The notes under the pieces: model-generated
Seen by the model: only the letters and a program-made list of their open reading frames with translations
Databases searched by the model: none
What the model was told of the DNA's origin: nothing
NCBI GenBank assembly: GCA_025769875.1
Contig: JAGFNK010000285.1
Coordinates: 1 to 64,000, forward strand
Source of the DNA: Russula earlei
Taxonomy: Eukaryota > Basidiomycota > Agaricomycetes > Russulales > Russulaceae
DNA length: 64,000 nt
Reading direction: 5' to 3'
Position numbers and translations under genes: made by a program
Shown: in pieces, positions 1 through 12,266 of the stretch
Numbering within the stretch: position 1 is the stretch's first letter
How the letters are laid out: each line of letters starts with the position of its first letter

Positions 1-1184
1 GATAGCTATGTACAGCATTAGCTTTAAAGGAGTGTAAAGGAAGGTGTAGTACTGACCTCAGTCTTGTGTGTAAAAGACTGAGGAAACGAACATGATAACT
101 AAATTATTCTAATTATTTACACATACAGTCCGGATTGTCCATTCGCGCGGCACTTCGTGGCTGCACATCCAACACCCCCAGGTACTCATGTGACTTCCAA
201 GGCCAGCTGCTGGACTGGTCACCTTACACTTACACTAGATGTATTTGTGACCTCCCTGGTTTCCAGGTTTCTGAGTTTCTGGTTTCCTGAAACCTGAAAA
301 CCAGTAAAAACCAGTAAAAACCTGGAATCAATTTTGCAAATTTACTGATGAATGTACTTAATGGCTTGAACAGCACAGCCAAAAGACAAGTGATTTGTTC
401 TTGAAAATCCCCCACCCATCCACTTGTGTTACCCATTGAGTCACTCCCACTCACCATGCTTGACCACTGCACTTTTACTTGTAATCCATTTTCACCAAGA
501 GTTCCCAGTGAGTATATGATTCCTGTGGTGGTGCTGCAACTTGTCAACTTTTCCTGCTCCTACCCACTTGGCTTGGTCAACTTGTGCTCCAGTTGGAATG
601 TGCCTCAAGTAGTGAATGCAATCTACTTGCTTTGTCCCATCTGTGAGTATATTTTCTGCCTGAAATCATGTAATGACTTGTCCTTCCCTGCAGGCATCTG
701 ATGGCTTGCAATTGAGGGCATATGTGATCCTCCCCTCTTTGCAGTCCCTTTTGCCTCAACCCACTCAACCAGCCACCCAATTTTATAATCGCAATGTCTC
801 TTGCCAACCTTCCTTTCTGGCCTCAAGAGCATCCACTCTCAACTCTAGGATGCAGCCTTTTCATTGGCAAAATGACATCCACTAGAATAACTACGGTTCC
901 TGGTCTTGTCCCTGTAATCTGTCACCGTCGCGCTTCGGCTACCGCCCGCTGCCACTCGTCGGCTTTTCCCGCTTCCGACTAAATCACATCCGCCACTCGA
1001 CCTTAGCCCAAGCCAAACTCGTACTCATAGTCTGGCTGGAATGTGCCTGAAATACAATAATTCTACTTGTTTTAGCCGACCTGTCATAGTGGTTTCTGCC
1101 CGAAAAATCGTGTTATGACCTGTATAAACCACAAAGTCTCGGCGACCCCTCCACTCTGGACTTGCATCCACTCTTTTCCCCAGG
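1..1184. other. Intergenic region with a decayed copy of the downstream gene's 5' flank
   Basis: No gene is supported here. A short symmetrical stretch rich in repeats of 'ccagtaaaaa' lies near 260-330. Positions about 575-690 and 825-865 resemble about 1020-1125 and 1160-1205, the promoter and start region of the PL8 lyase gene. Shared landmarks in the same order are 'tggaatgtgcct', 'ttctgcc', 'tgttatgac/taatgac', 'gcatccactct' and 'aggatgca'. The upstream copy is richer in T and A and contains about 100 extra bases. It looks like an old tandem duplication that has decayed. Confidence 0.5.
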
Positions 1185-3993
1185 ATGCAACCTGTATCTT
1201 CCCTCCTTTATTTTATTTCCCTATTTCTGTTTATTCTGCTTCCTGGATTTCCCTCACTCTCTTTATCTTCTGCCCACGCTCCTTCGCGACCTATTTCATC
1301 TCCCCATTCCTCTTCCCCAGTCCCTCTGTATTCGCCTCGTGAACCCAAGGCTCTGGATGTCGCTCACCAATCGGGACCATCTGCGTCCCCTGGCTCGCAG
1401 ACGCAGCAAGATCTGGACGTAGTCCTTCAACGAAGACTTGGCTTTATTATTGCCTCCGTCACTGATGTCTCCCAAATTCCTTCATGGCACGTGACCATTG
1501 TTGTATATTACTGCGTCCTCATCATCTAATACTAGCACCTAGGCTGACAACATTGAAACCTGACGGGAGCTGGCCTGCATCCGAGATCGATTACACAGCT
1601 GGTTGCCCTGCCCAACGCGCCAACTGGCCAGCTAGTGCGCATTGGGCCCGTATCCGTACGCACACTCCAGAATGGGACCTATCTTTTTTCAACTCTTGAC
1701 ATTATACAGTGACCATGAGCGCAGCCTGGCACGGTGGGCTCAATGGTACTGATCCATATGTTGGCAACCCGACCCTCGCCAGTGCCATTTCCTTGGCAAT
1801 GAATTTCTGGTTCTCGCGAGATTTTACCGTTTCTGCATGTTTGGATCAGGGTGGGTCCAGCGCATGTCCATGCGGCACACCTGGTTTCTGGAATCCCAAC
1901 TGGTTCTCCAACGTGAGTTACTGAGCCCTCTCAGTCAAGTCCTCGTCGCAAACAACCTATGTAGGTTGTAGTTATTCCTAGACTTGTCGGCGAGAGCTGC
2001 TTGCTATTCGAATCTTCACTTAGCCCAACACAAGCCAACAGTTGCACGTCCATTCTTTCCCGAGCATATGACACATTCTATGAGGGGAAAGGCTTCCTTG
2101 CTGGCGCCAACATCGCGGACATCGCAAAGATTGGAGTCGATCTTTCCCTATTGACATCGAGCACAAGTCTCATTACCGAGGCATTTGGTCGTATTAATGC
2201 CCAGCATGTCCAGCCCGGGATTAAGGTCGATGGGATTAAGCCGGACGGGAGTTTCGGTCAGCACAACGGTTTGCTCTATAATGGCAATTATGGCAAGGAC
2301 TTGTAAGGTCTCCCTATTTCCCCAAGCCCGCCTACTAACCTCCGTACCAGTGCCAATGACATTCTTGAGCTACAGATTGACGCTGCTGGCACCCAGTTAG
2401 AGGCCAATGTCACATTTCAAGGTGCCTTTGAAACTCTGATTGACGCTGACCAATGGATGATCTACCGCAACGTGCTGACCGATGTACTTCATTGGGATTT
2501 CGTGAGGGCTACTATCTTTCCTATCCGCCGTGGAAACTGAATCGGCGTCAGAGCACTTTGCCCCGCTTCATCTCTTTCCCTGTCATCGACAATCAGTGCG
2601 TGACTTGCTCGAACTGGCAGGGGCTTTCTTGACACTTGCTTCAGAGCCACTGGCAGCATTAATCTCAATCTTTCGGAAGTTCTGCAGCTAGGAGAGCAAT
2701 GGGCCATGCAGAGCATCATTCAAGTCTACAACAACCTTGTCGAGCCTACGAACGACGCAAATGCAGGGAAACTTATTGGGAATAGGCATTTCTACAGTAA
2801 TGATTACATGGTGAGGTGGGGAGGGAGCAAAACAACCTCACCACCCAGTCTCTGACGCATTTTCAGGTTCAGCGCGGTCCCGGCTACGTCACGACGTTGA
2901 AGATGTACTCGACGCGGACGATGAACACTGAATGCCTCAACTCGCAGAATGTTCGTGTCCCTAGCCTGTCTAAGCTCGTCTATGGAGTGACATTTCGCAC
3001 TAGCCGTTCGGTTTCCACCTTGCTGATGGCACCCTTTACACTTACGTGCAAGGCGATGAGTACGAGGACATCGCCGCGGCCTGGGATTGGAATCTCATTC
3101 CCGGCATCACGGTAGACTACCGTGCCACACGGCTCGACTGCGCTCATGCGGAGTGGAAAGGACTCCAGTCATTCGTCGGCGGCGTGTCAAACGGCCAAAC
3201 CGGTGTCGCAGCCATGCGATATCTCAACCCGCTCACCAGAGCATTCAGCTGGCAAAAGGCCTGGTTTTTCCTCGAAGACGATACCCAATTCGTTATGGTC
3301 GCCAACGTCACTTCGCACACCACCGCGCCCGTTTATTCCGTCTTGGATCAGAGAATGCATTCAGGTACCATCTACGTTAACGGAGGAGTTTTCAACGCGC
3401 CTGGCAACAAAACGTTTAACGGTACCACGTCGCTCTGGCACGGTGGCGTTGGCTACCTCTTTGGCCCAGGGTCGACGGTGCTTTCCTTGTCCGTTGGCAA
3501 TCGCAGCGGCAATTGGTCTAAGATAGGCGCGTCGAAACAGCCGCCTGAGACGGTTGATCTTTTCGCAGCGTGGATTGAACATCATAACTTGACGCACCCG
3601 ATCTCATATACCATCTTCCCTGGTACCACGTTCGATGGCTTCCAGAACAAGAACCGTACTATTGTCTCTGTCCAGAATGATGCCCATATTTCCGCAATTC
3701 TCGACTTGGATCACGACACTGTCTCTGCAGTTTTCTGGGGTGTCTCCGGCGGATATCTTCCTCTACCTAACCTACCTTCCAGCTCCGGACCCGCGAATAT
3801 CACAGTCAGCAGGAACGTGGCGCTCATGATCAATTTCAAGAATGGGACCCTCACAGTTTCGGACCCCTCGCAAACACTCACCAGCGTACACATCGTGATA
3901 GCAGGAATAAGGCAGACACCTGTGGCATTTACTATACAATTCCCTCCTGGTCCGGGGGGATCAGCGGGGAGTAGCGTTATTAGCAGTTTCTAG
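1185..3993 (+). CDS. Secreted polysaccharide lyase family 8 (hyaluronate/chondroitin lyase-like) protein
   Basis: A multi-exon gene for a PL8-type lyase, a family that cleaves uronic-acid polysaccharides by beta-elimination. The start at 1185 gives a hydrophobic signal peptide of about 30 residues ending near LSSAHA, so the product is exported. Family landmarks in order are PDGSWPASEIDY, GCPAQRANWPA, AAWHGGLNGTDPY, NPNWFSN, DGSFGQHNGLLYNGNYGKD (the His and Tyr correspond to the family's catalytic pair), RGPGYV, GDEYEDIAAAWDWNLIPG, and a C-terminal beta-sandwich with FSWQKAWFFLEDD and SLWHGGVGYLF. Clear introns lie at about 1651-1709, 1915-1963, 2305-2350, 2501-2558, 2605-2651, 2811-2866 and near 2970-3005. 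The first intron, near 1487-1539, gives the expected SWLTTLKPDG join only with a GC donor. The N-terminal helical region seems short for PL8. Substrate is not deducible. Confidence 0.85.
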
Positions 3994-4112
3994 TCGCCAT
4001 CCTTTCACAGCACCAAGGAATGCATTAAGTGTGGGGGCAAACATTTTACGAGACCTTTGAAGGTATCTTAATTTTGCCGACGAGGGGGAGACAATGCAAT
4101 GTGTAGTACAGC

Positions 4113-5057
4113 CTAGAAACCTGTCTGCTCATAACCACCCTGGTCATACGATTCCTGTGGTGGCTGGTAGGCGGCTTCATCTGGTATCGGCGCTGCCTGA
4201 GGGATGGCAGACTCGCGTTGTTCCGACGTGGGCTCGGCGATGATTTTGTCCACTGGGGGCTCGAGGATTGTAACCGAGTCAGGTAAAGGCTTTCGAGGAC
4301 CGAGTTGACCTTCAGGATCATAACCTTTCATGCTGAACCAACAATTAGTCTAATTGTCCACCCAATGTACGGGATGAATCACACATACATTTTGACCTTG
4401 ATGCCGAGGACACCCTGACGGAGAAGGACATGACGGACAGCATAGTCCACAAAGTCACGGGCAGGTTGACCCGAATGAATCATGAACCCGTCGGTAAACT
4501 TCATCGACTTGGCACGAGCAGCACGGAGCTTGCCAGACACGACCACCTCACAACCCTTTGCACCTGACTCCATGACAAACCGAAGAACGCCGTAGCACGC
4601 CCTAAAAACAAGGTCAGCATGATGAGTGACACCTAAAAGGACTTGTAGCCTCACCGACGGATGGCAAGACCACCAAGAAGCTTGTATCGCAAACTCTCGC
4701 ACTGGGCAACAGCGGAGAGACCCCGGGTCTGCACCTTCTCGGCATAGAGTTCGAGAGTGTTCTCGGGGAATTTGAATCGTTTTTGGACGAGGGCGGTAAG
4801 CTCGCGAATACGGCGACCTTTCTCACCAAGGACTTCTTGGGTATGTGTGGCGCGAATGATGATCTGATAGTACAGGTTCAGGAAGTCGTCCAATAGGCGT
4901 GAAAGAGAGTACGGACCTCTGTGCGCGCATGCGTGACACGGACGTCGCAACCGGAGTAGCCTTCCTCGGAAAGCTCGCGGGTGAAAAACTCGTTCAGCTC
5001 GGCGCGGAAGACACCGTCCGCGACGAACTTGCGTTTCTTGCTAATTTGAGCGGACAT
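4113..5057 (-). CDS. rps3: 40S ribosomal protein S3 (uS3)
   Basis: Cytosolic small-subunit protein uS3 at the mRNA entry channel, with an N-terminal KH domain. The start at 5057 gives [17 protein letters not shown], the standard eukaryotic N-terminus. It is followed by [19 protein letters not shown], then after an intron the KH segment [18 protein letters not shown], then [34 protein letters not shown] and [16 protein letters not shown]. It ends with a Pro/Glu-rich tail. At least three introns interrupt it, near 4872-4917, 4602-4655 and 4332-4390. Total length is about 245 residues, normal for the family. The region 5058-5300 is T/C-rich and contains splice-like sites, so a 5' UTR intron is likely. 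The nearest upstream gene is more than 1 kb away. Confidence 0.95.
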
Positions 5058-6327
5058 GATCGAAAAGTCGAGAAGAAACTGTGAACTCGGGTATATTAGC
5101 ATGCGCGTAGATGGGATCATCGAAGCAGGAGAGGTAACATCCAGCATAAAGCGATGCAATATACGGCGTATTTCGGATGTAACACAATAGCGTTTGGGGT
5201 ATGCTGAGACACAGCAGATAAAATAACACACCTTTCTTACTTTGAGAGAGACTACTGCGAGTTTGCTCGTCGAGCGAGCGTGGATCGACGACTTCTCAGT
5301 CGGTGTCGGTTACACTTTCTCACGCACCAAATGTGGAGCGGAGTTTAAATGAGCGCCATATAATAACTTGCATTGCACAGACAGTCAAGGCCCCTGCACA
5401 TCCTGGAGACTTGGTGAGTGTAGACATTCATTCTCCGTACTTGCTTGCTATGAAGAGCGTTGTATTTTCAACCATCACTGGCACCTCTTAGTCGACTTTG
5501 ACTGTACAGGATGGTGCCCTTGTAGCTCTACCCTGTGCATGTCACTGACATGAATGACCTTCTGAGCCCCATTTCTCATTTCTTTCGCTCGTCATCTTTT
5601 GCTTTTCATGACAAGAACGAAATGCTGACGCTGACGTTCAATTCCCAGGTGTGGACTATGCTCTTCGAATTGTAGATTTTCATTTTGCTGCCCACTTGAG
5701 ACTACACGGACGTTCAGTCGGGTGGTTGCACTAGAGTCTAAATTTAGGTTACTTTTCGACGTCAGGTTTGCAACGTTACTATAGTATCCCTGCCAATGCA
5801 CCATATTCGGATAGTCTTGACTCTCTTTTCATAAGGTCGCATAGGCCTCACTGTACTTGTTTTGCAAACCTGTCCCGCAGAGATGTCCTTTCTCACCTCC
5901 GTCCCTTACGGTGAGAAACTTAATCCATAATAACAAACCAGTAACCTTGTCATTGTCACTACTCACACAAAGCATGATGTCGAAGTCTGGTTGTAAAGTG
6001 ATATTCATCTGTCTCTATTGGACTCACATGGGACCTTTTTACTTGTTATGCCCGTATCGTATCCTCTTGGAAAATTCGTACCTTAACCTCCGATTTCAGC
6101 GCTAATCAGTTTCTAGCCTCACTCATGTTATCCGAAAGAGGGAAAGGGACCAACCTCGCTACTTTCACATACTCCTCAGGCATTCTTGGCTCAAGCAGAA
6201 TGTTGTGTACTTACTCAAGAACCCCAAAAGACAGCTAATATAAGGGCCTTCATCTACGAGTTCACGCCACACATATTGTAACGTCAGGGTACGATTCGAG
6301 GGCGATATGCCCCAGCACGAGGGGTGT
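5058..6327. other. Intergenic region, no gene seen
   Basis: About 1.27 kb between the RPS3 start and the thiolase stop. Open frames are short, overlap on both strands and match nothing recognisable. The part nearest RPS3 is presumably its promoter and 5' leader. I saw no repeat, tRNA or transposon signature. Confidence 0.5.
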
Positions 6328-8035
6328 TCATAACCGTCGCTCGTTGACGAATATTCCTGCGGCACCCATTCCGCTCCCAATGCACATACTGGTGCATAAG
6401 AGATTTCCATTTCGTCGACGCAGCTCCTCCAAGCCAGTGACTACTTGGCGAACGCCAGCTGCAATGCGATCAATATGCAGATACCTCAAATGTATTAGGG
6501 ATAGATAACGTACTCATGCCCAACGGGTGAGTCAAAGCGATTGAGCCACCGCTGAACAGGTATCATGATTGAGATCGTCGTGATAACAGTGGTCAGGCAG
6601 ACACTTACTTGGGATTTATCTTATTTATTGGTATATCTAACTGCTCAACGCAGTAAGCAAACTGTGATGCAAACGCTTCGTTTATCTATAGGGTATTCAG
6701 TCCTCGAATAAGCAAGCCTGAAGAGAACGCCCCGCACCTCGTACACGTCAATATCTTCCATGTCCAGTCCGGCCTGTGCGAGGGCTTTGGGAATGGCATA
6801 GATGGGGGCTATTCCCATGTAGCGCGGTTCGACGCCGACGATGGCGGTGCCCACGAACTTGGCAAGGACGTCGTAGCCTTCCGCTTCCGCGCGCGCCCGC
6901 GTCGTCACGACGCACAACGCCGCGCCATCACCCACGCCGCTGGCGTTCCCAGCCGTAGTTGACGCTTCGCCCCACTCGGGGAAGGAGGGCTTCAGCGCGG
7001 CGAGCCCCTCCGCACTCACATTCGGTCGAACGGTATCGTCCGCGGAAATGACGGTCCCTCGGATCTCGATGGGAAGGATCTCCTCGGAAAAGACGCCCTC
7101 CGCCACCGCCTGCGCGATATTTTCTGTCGATAAGAAAAAGAAAAAGAAAAAACGAAGCCAAGGAGAGAGACCTTTGCCGCGCGTGCGTGGGAAATGAGCG
7201 CGTACTCGTCCTGCTTCTGCCGAGAGATGTTGTATGCCTGAGCGAGCATTTCCGAAGTCCACCCCATGGGCTGCCAGTGGCGGAGGCGCGGCGCAATCGC
7301 TCGTCCAGAGTCAATTTCACCTGAGCGTGCCCGAGTAACGCACCTGGATACAGTTGTGAGCCCGCCGGTTTTCGCTGACAGCCTCGACTATGGCGGGAGT
7401 GGGGCGTGGGCTGCGTTTAAGAACGAGTGAGAAATCGACGCAATGTGGCGTCCATATCCAACGATCGGAACTGACTTGAGAGACATGCTTTCCACGCCTA
7501 CGGCTACGCCGAGCGATATCTCTCCGGCACGAATGCTATGTGCGATGTTCCTTATAGCCATGAGCCCCGAAGAGCAAAGCCGGTTGACCGTAGAGATTGG
7601 GACGCTGTCAGGGATCCCAGCCGCCAGCGCGGCAGCGCGAGAGACATACAAAGGCGAGGGTGGATGGCAGGTTCCTTTACCAGTTTTAGTTTCCTTATGA
7701 CGCCACACCTGCGGACAATCTAGGGGTGGAGCACGTATATCCGTACCTACACAGATGTCATCAATCGATGAGGGGTTCAATTTGGTCTTTTCCAGAGTAG
7801 CCTAAGTTTAGGATATGGTCAGCAGCGACTCGGACTCGGGACTTGGGCAACAAGGAGAGTCAAAAACTCGCACCTTGAATAAGGCGTGAAGCAGTTCGTC
7901 TACTGGCACGTCCTTTAGCTGCCCTTTCTTTGCCCTTCCCATGGCAGTGCGTTTTGCAAACGTAATTACAGTGTCGTCAGATTTCTTCTGCATTAGCTGC
8001 CCGCCAGAAACCAGAGTCGACGCCGCCCTGTGCAT
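6328..8035 (-). CDS. POT1: 3-ketoacyl-CoA thiolase (acetyl-CoA C-acyltransferase), peroxisomal type
   Basis: Catalyses the last step of fatty-acid beta-oxidation: CoA-dependent cleavage of 3-ketoacyl-CoA to acetyl-CoA and a shortened acyl-CoA. Conserved blocks in order are DDTVITFAKRTAMGRAKKG, CHPPSPLYVSRAAALAAGIP, STVNRLCSSGLMAIRN (acylated Cys), PMGWTSEMLAQAYNISR, GNASGVGDGAAL, GGSIALTHPLG (catalytic His) and LCTSMCIGSGMGAAGIF (second catalytic Cys). It ends FVNERRL at 6328. It is split by several introns; one, near 7120-7180, carries an A/G-rich tract. The start at 8035 (MHRAAS) matches fungal thiolases, but in-frame ATGs at 8065 and 8089 exist. There is no C-terminal SKL-type signal, and I could not see a clean PTS2 nonapeptide, so peroxisomal location is inferred from the family. 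Confidence 0.92.
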
Positions 8036-8434
8036 GACTTTCAATATGGTGCTTGACTTGTGCATGGTTGGCATGGTGCAGAGCATCATGGAACCAAAAA
8101 GTCAATGAAGTGATTTAAATTATGTTGTGGATCAATAGTAACGCATCCCAGCCTTCGCCATGCTCTGATACGGGCGGAACATGGCGCTTGAGCTGAGCTC
8201 GGCCAACCGCACTCTCAGGCTCTCCACTCCACTCTATTTAATAAAGGCGAGAGATAGCATATTGCATTGGCAGTCATACGCCCAAATGTACATACGATGC
8301 TGACTCATGCAAGGTAGAATAGTAAATGTGTGGGGGTATCCTGAATAGCAGTCGACACAAAAAAGATATTTTCAACAGATGAATGTGGGGCATGCATGGA
8401 CAGAATACATGGCAGAGAAGGGCCGCAAATACAG
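8036..8434. promoter_or_regulatory. Thiolase promoter / RasGEF 3' flank
   Basis: About 400 bp between two minus-strand genes. It should hold the thiolase promoter and the terminator region of the RasGEF gene. No specific operator could be recognised. Confidence 0.35.
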
Positions 8435-11400
8435 TTACACCCAAAACATCAGCTTACGAATTAGTGCCGCGTCTCTACTTGGCCGGTCAGCGTAATCACG
8501 CGACTGAGTGCGCGGGAGGTAGGGGCGGTCAATATATTCGTCGCTGTCTGGCGGAGGAGCGATCCGCGACTGTTGCATCTTCGTGAAGGTAAATTACCGC
8601 CCTTAGTGCACACATATATCAAGCTCACCTCGCTATCCATGATTGGGACGTTCAAGATCTCGCGTAACTCCGGACGCTCCTCGAACGAATAACAATAACC
8701 ATCCTCCGGATTGCGACACCGTATTTGGTAATTCTTAACTAGAAGAACAAATTTGCCCATCATATTGTACTTTGCCCAATGGATTTTTGAAGGGTCTTCT
8801 GGGTGAAAATCACCATTGCCCACATGTGCTCGAATGAGGTCAGATAAATGAACTTCCCTGTCGTCCTGGTGAGTCGACGGAACAAGATTGCGTGGTTTCA
8901 CTCACAAGGCAGGGATACAGGGACCTTTTGAATTGCGGAGCGCCATCCGGTAAGAGCGATGTGACCCAGTGGAGTTAAATAACAACTCCCAAGACTGAAC
9001 GTGTTTGTGCAATTTTGGGTTATTCTCTTGGAACCTCGCTATCGCCGGGTCCCCTGGATACGTAGCATTATTGATCCCGGCAACGAATGCTCGCAGGGCC
9101 GAGTAATTGTTGAGAACCCTCAACTTTTCCGCAATCTCCACAAGTTTCTCGATTTGTCTTGCTCGGCTTTTAGGCTTATCGTGACATAAAATCAAAGAAA
9201 CGACCCTGGGACCAGCCTCAGCATGTCTGACAACGGTATGATTTTCAAAAACATACCAATCCGCCAGATGTTCGGACACCTCATTGAAACGTGCAATAGA
9301 ATGGGTTTCAGGATCCTTCTTCCCAGAAACCAACACATGTTGCAACCAGTCTCGTGGCTAGGATTAGACGGACCGTGATTTGACGAAGCTACCGGAAATC
9401 GTAATTGATTCCTACCTCGATCAGCAAGAAAAGGTTTTTCCCAACTCTTGTAATTTCCTCAGCTACGTGCTGAGGTTCACAGAGACTCAGCCTTGCAGAC
9501 ACGCCAAGTAGGCTTTTAAGGATTTCCTTCACATTATCGACATGTTCAATCGATACTGTTCCGTTACTCCGCGCGCTGAGAGGAAGGCTAGATTTGCGTT
9601 CTCTGCTAGAAGCCACAGTCAGCGACTGCGTTGAGCTTGCATCCTCTGAGCCGAGGGTCTGACTTGAAGTGGTTTCCAACGGCGGAACGACATCGTCATC
9701 GTCCTCAGAGAAACTGTATGGCTCATCGCTCTCGGCTGTGGGCTCGTCTACCTTCATGGCCCACGCAAAATCCTTGTCCTGTAAAGGGCGTACTTCGAGA
9801 AAGGGAAGTAGGTCAGTTCCATAGTGTAGGAGGTGGGTTTTGGTGACGATAGACTTGACCAAAGCATTGAGGGCGTCCGCTGCCGCCCCGACGGCAAAAT
9901 CATGGGGATAATCCTGGGTCCACACATCTAGGAGATGACACACCCTACGAGAACTGAGTAAGTAGGTGCCCTTGGCGCATTTTATTTGCCATACCTCATC
10001 TGAGCGAAAGATGCAAACACGGGATCATCAGAGCCCTGATCCAAGTGGCGCATACGCTTCTGCATGGCTAGAACAACACTCCGCGGGCTTGCGAATCGTC
10101 GGTAGGTAAGTAAAAAATGAGATATGAACCCTCCATCTGCAGCCTGGTGGTCAGCAAGTCGTTGCTGCACCAGAAACTCATACCCACCGTCGCCACTGAT
10201 AGCCAGGAAAAGGAGTCTCTCCAGAAGGTCATCCAGTGTAGCCCAGGGCACATATTGGCTACTGCTCAGTTAATAACTGGGTTCGATGCGTTAAAGATCG
10301 AATAATCACCTCATTGAGAACTCTATTCCCGAGGTGTCTGCCTGTAACGAAACAGCGGTGACGCTGGACTTGGACTCTAAGTCGGTGAAGTCCGTGTTGC
10401 ATTCGAGCACAGTTGCTTTCTCTGCTGTACTACTCGCAGTTAGATCACCCGTCGATCGACTGTGCGTAGATGAAATTGGATCGTGTGTGGGAGAGACAGG
10501 GTGAGCCTCAGAAGACTGCAGGACGTGGGAAAGGTCGGATGACACATTCATGGTGGCAGTGGGTGTTGCGGTGTCCGAGCGTGGTATCTCCCAGGGGGGC
10601 GGTGCAGTAAGAACGTCTGGAGAGGCAGGATTTTGGTAACTCGCAGCATCAGCATGACCTGTACCTAGAAATGTCGTGAGTGAATTAGAACTGATAAACT
10701 TGATGGGGAAAACTAAGAGGCATACGTCGATTTTGGCTAATGGCCCTCAAGAGCCAGTCAAAAGCTAGGCGCAGACGGCTCTTTCCTGCCTCGTTGGAAA
10801 TTGTGACCTTGACAAGGCCAATGTCAAACCTCGTCAACCGCTCGTGGACCTTTTTCAGATCCAGAAGGTCGTCAAGGTCGCACTTGCATGCGATTGCCAC
10901 TATTGGAAGTCTCGCTTCTCCGAAAGCCGCTATCAAATACTTAGCTTTCTAAATGGCTTTAAGGGAAAAGGCTACATACGTAGGGTGTCCTCCACCTCTG
11001 CAAAAGAATCCTTCCTTGACACGTCGCAGCACACAATTACACCGTCTAAGGTCGGGGCTCGATCCGGCCACATGCCATGGCTAGACTCCAGGCGTGCTTT
11101 GAGAACAGCAGTATCGACCTCCAGAACGTTGAGAATCGCTTCGCCGCCTTGTTCATCCGTTACCTTCCCCTCTCGGAGAGTATCTAATGTCGAGCGAACG
11201 ATCAAGCACATGTTTCAATCGACAGGCTCGTATACCCACATTGAAGTAGGGGATCGTCCTCTGGACTGTCCGTGATCGTCAAGGGCTCTGCGAGCTTGTA
11301 CGCCTTGAGGCCCTTCGAGATGGCAGCAGATTTTCCACAACCTTTTTCTCCAATCACAGCAACAGTGACCTTTTATGATATTGAATCTGGTGGCGTAAAG

Positions 11401-12266
11401 GGAGTCGAAGGAATGAGACTAACCGACTGCAATCTACTACCACGATCTAAGCTCGACGTGCTGTGATTGCTACCAGATGCACCGCTGACATTGTCTTCAC
11501 GACTTTGTCGACTTGACGGACCAGCTTTGGAATTCGGGTGTGAAATGGGCTCAGCTGTAATGGCAGGAAGCCACGGAATATTGTCGCCGCTGTCGGTGTT
11601 TGCCGGGGCAGCGGTAGTCGCACTGTGTAATTTTGATGGCAGTGGGAGCTCTCCAGGAGGCAGTGTGGGGCGCAACTTTCCCTTGTATTTCGATCCCATT
11701 CTTCTTGCCCCGGTGGAAATTCGCGGCGCATCACGTACAGGCTCGCCATCCGACTCTTCCGGTATTGTCTGATCGGCTTCGTCGCTCAAGGTGCTAACAC
11801 TTGCACCGCGACTGGGGCGAGAGAGAGGGAAAGCAGGATCACGAGGGAGATAAGAAGCGTGCGGGGAGTCAACTGCTTGAGGCTGCCAGGTCGGTACTGA
11901 GCCGCGACGCTGCTCATCAATAGGGGATGCAACAAGTGATGCCTTATGCTGACGACCAACAACGCTCACAGGAGATGAACGAGGATGTCGTGAGAAGGAA
12001 TCGACAGAGAACGCCTTGCGCAAGTTTGGGGAGACTGGAGATACGTTAGTAGGGGATGGATGAGGGCCATCGTTACTAGATCCCCCGGGTTGACGATGAG
12101 GAGGCGAAAGGGAAGTAAATGCATGGGAAGAGAGATGCGGGTCCTCGTCGAGAGGTGGTAGATGAGGATGGTCGGACGATGCGCGAAAGGAGGTGTTGGG
12201 GATTTCGATAGGGGGTAGAGATGGGATATTCGGGAGACCAGTCGCACTATTGACAGATGTTGACAT
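8435..12266 (-). CDS. Ras guanine-nucleotide exchange factor with N-terminal GTPase-like domain
   Basis: Large multi-exon protein predicted to activate a Ras-family GTPase by nucleotide exchange. The first ~300 residues (12266-11373) are Ser/Pro-rich and probably disordered. Next comes a small-GTPase-like domain with P-loop GEKGCGKSAAI, the beta-strand segment DGVIVCCDVSRKDSF, and IACKCDLDDL at the site of the usual NKxD motif, with Cys in place of Asn. A RasGEF_N module follows (ATLDDLLERLLFLAISGD, GGFISHFLLTYRRFASP). After an acidic Ser-rich linker comes the catalytic CDC25 domain: PRDWLQHVLV, RFNEVSEHLADW, IEKLVEIAEKLRVLNNY, ALRAFVAGINNA, VHLSDLIRAHVGN and INWAKY-like IHWAKYNMMGKFV. An intron at about 8581-8631 joins PIMDSE to MQQSR, and the stop is at 8435. 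The start at 12266 is the first Met of the long first exon. Confidence 0.88.
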
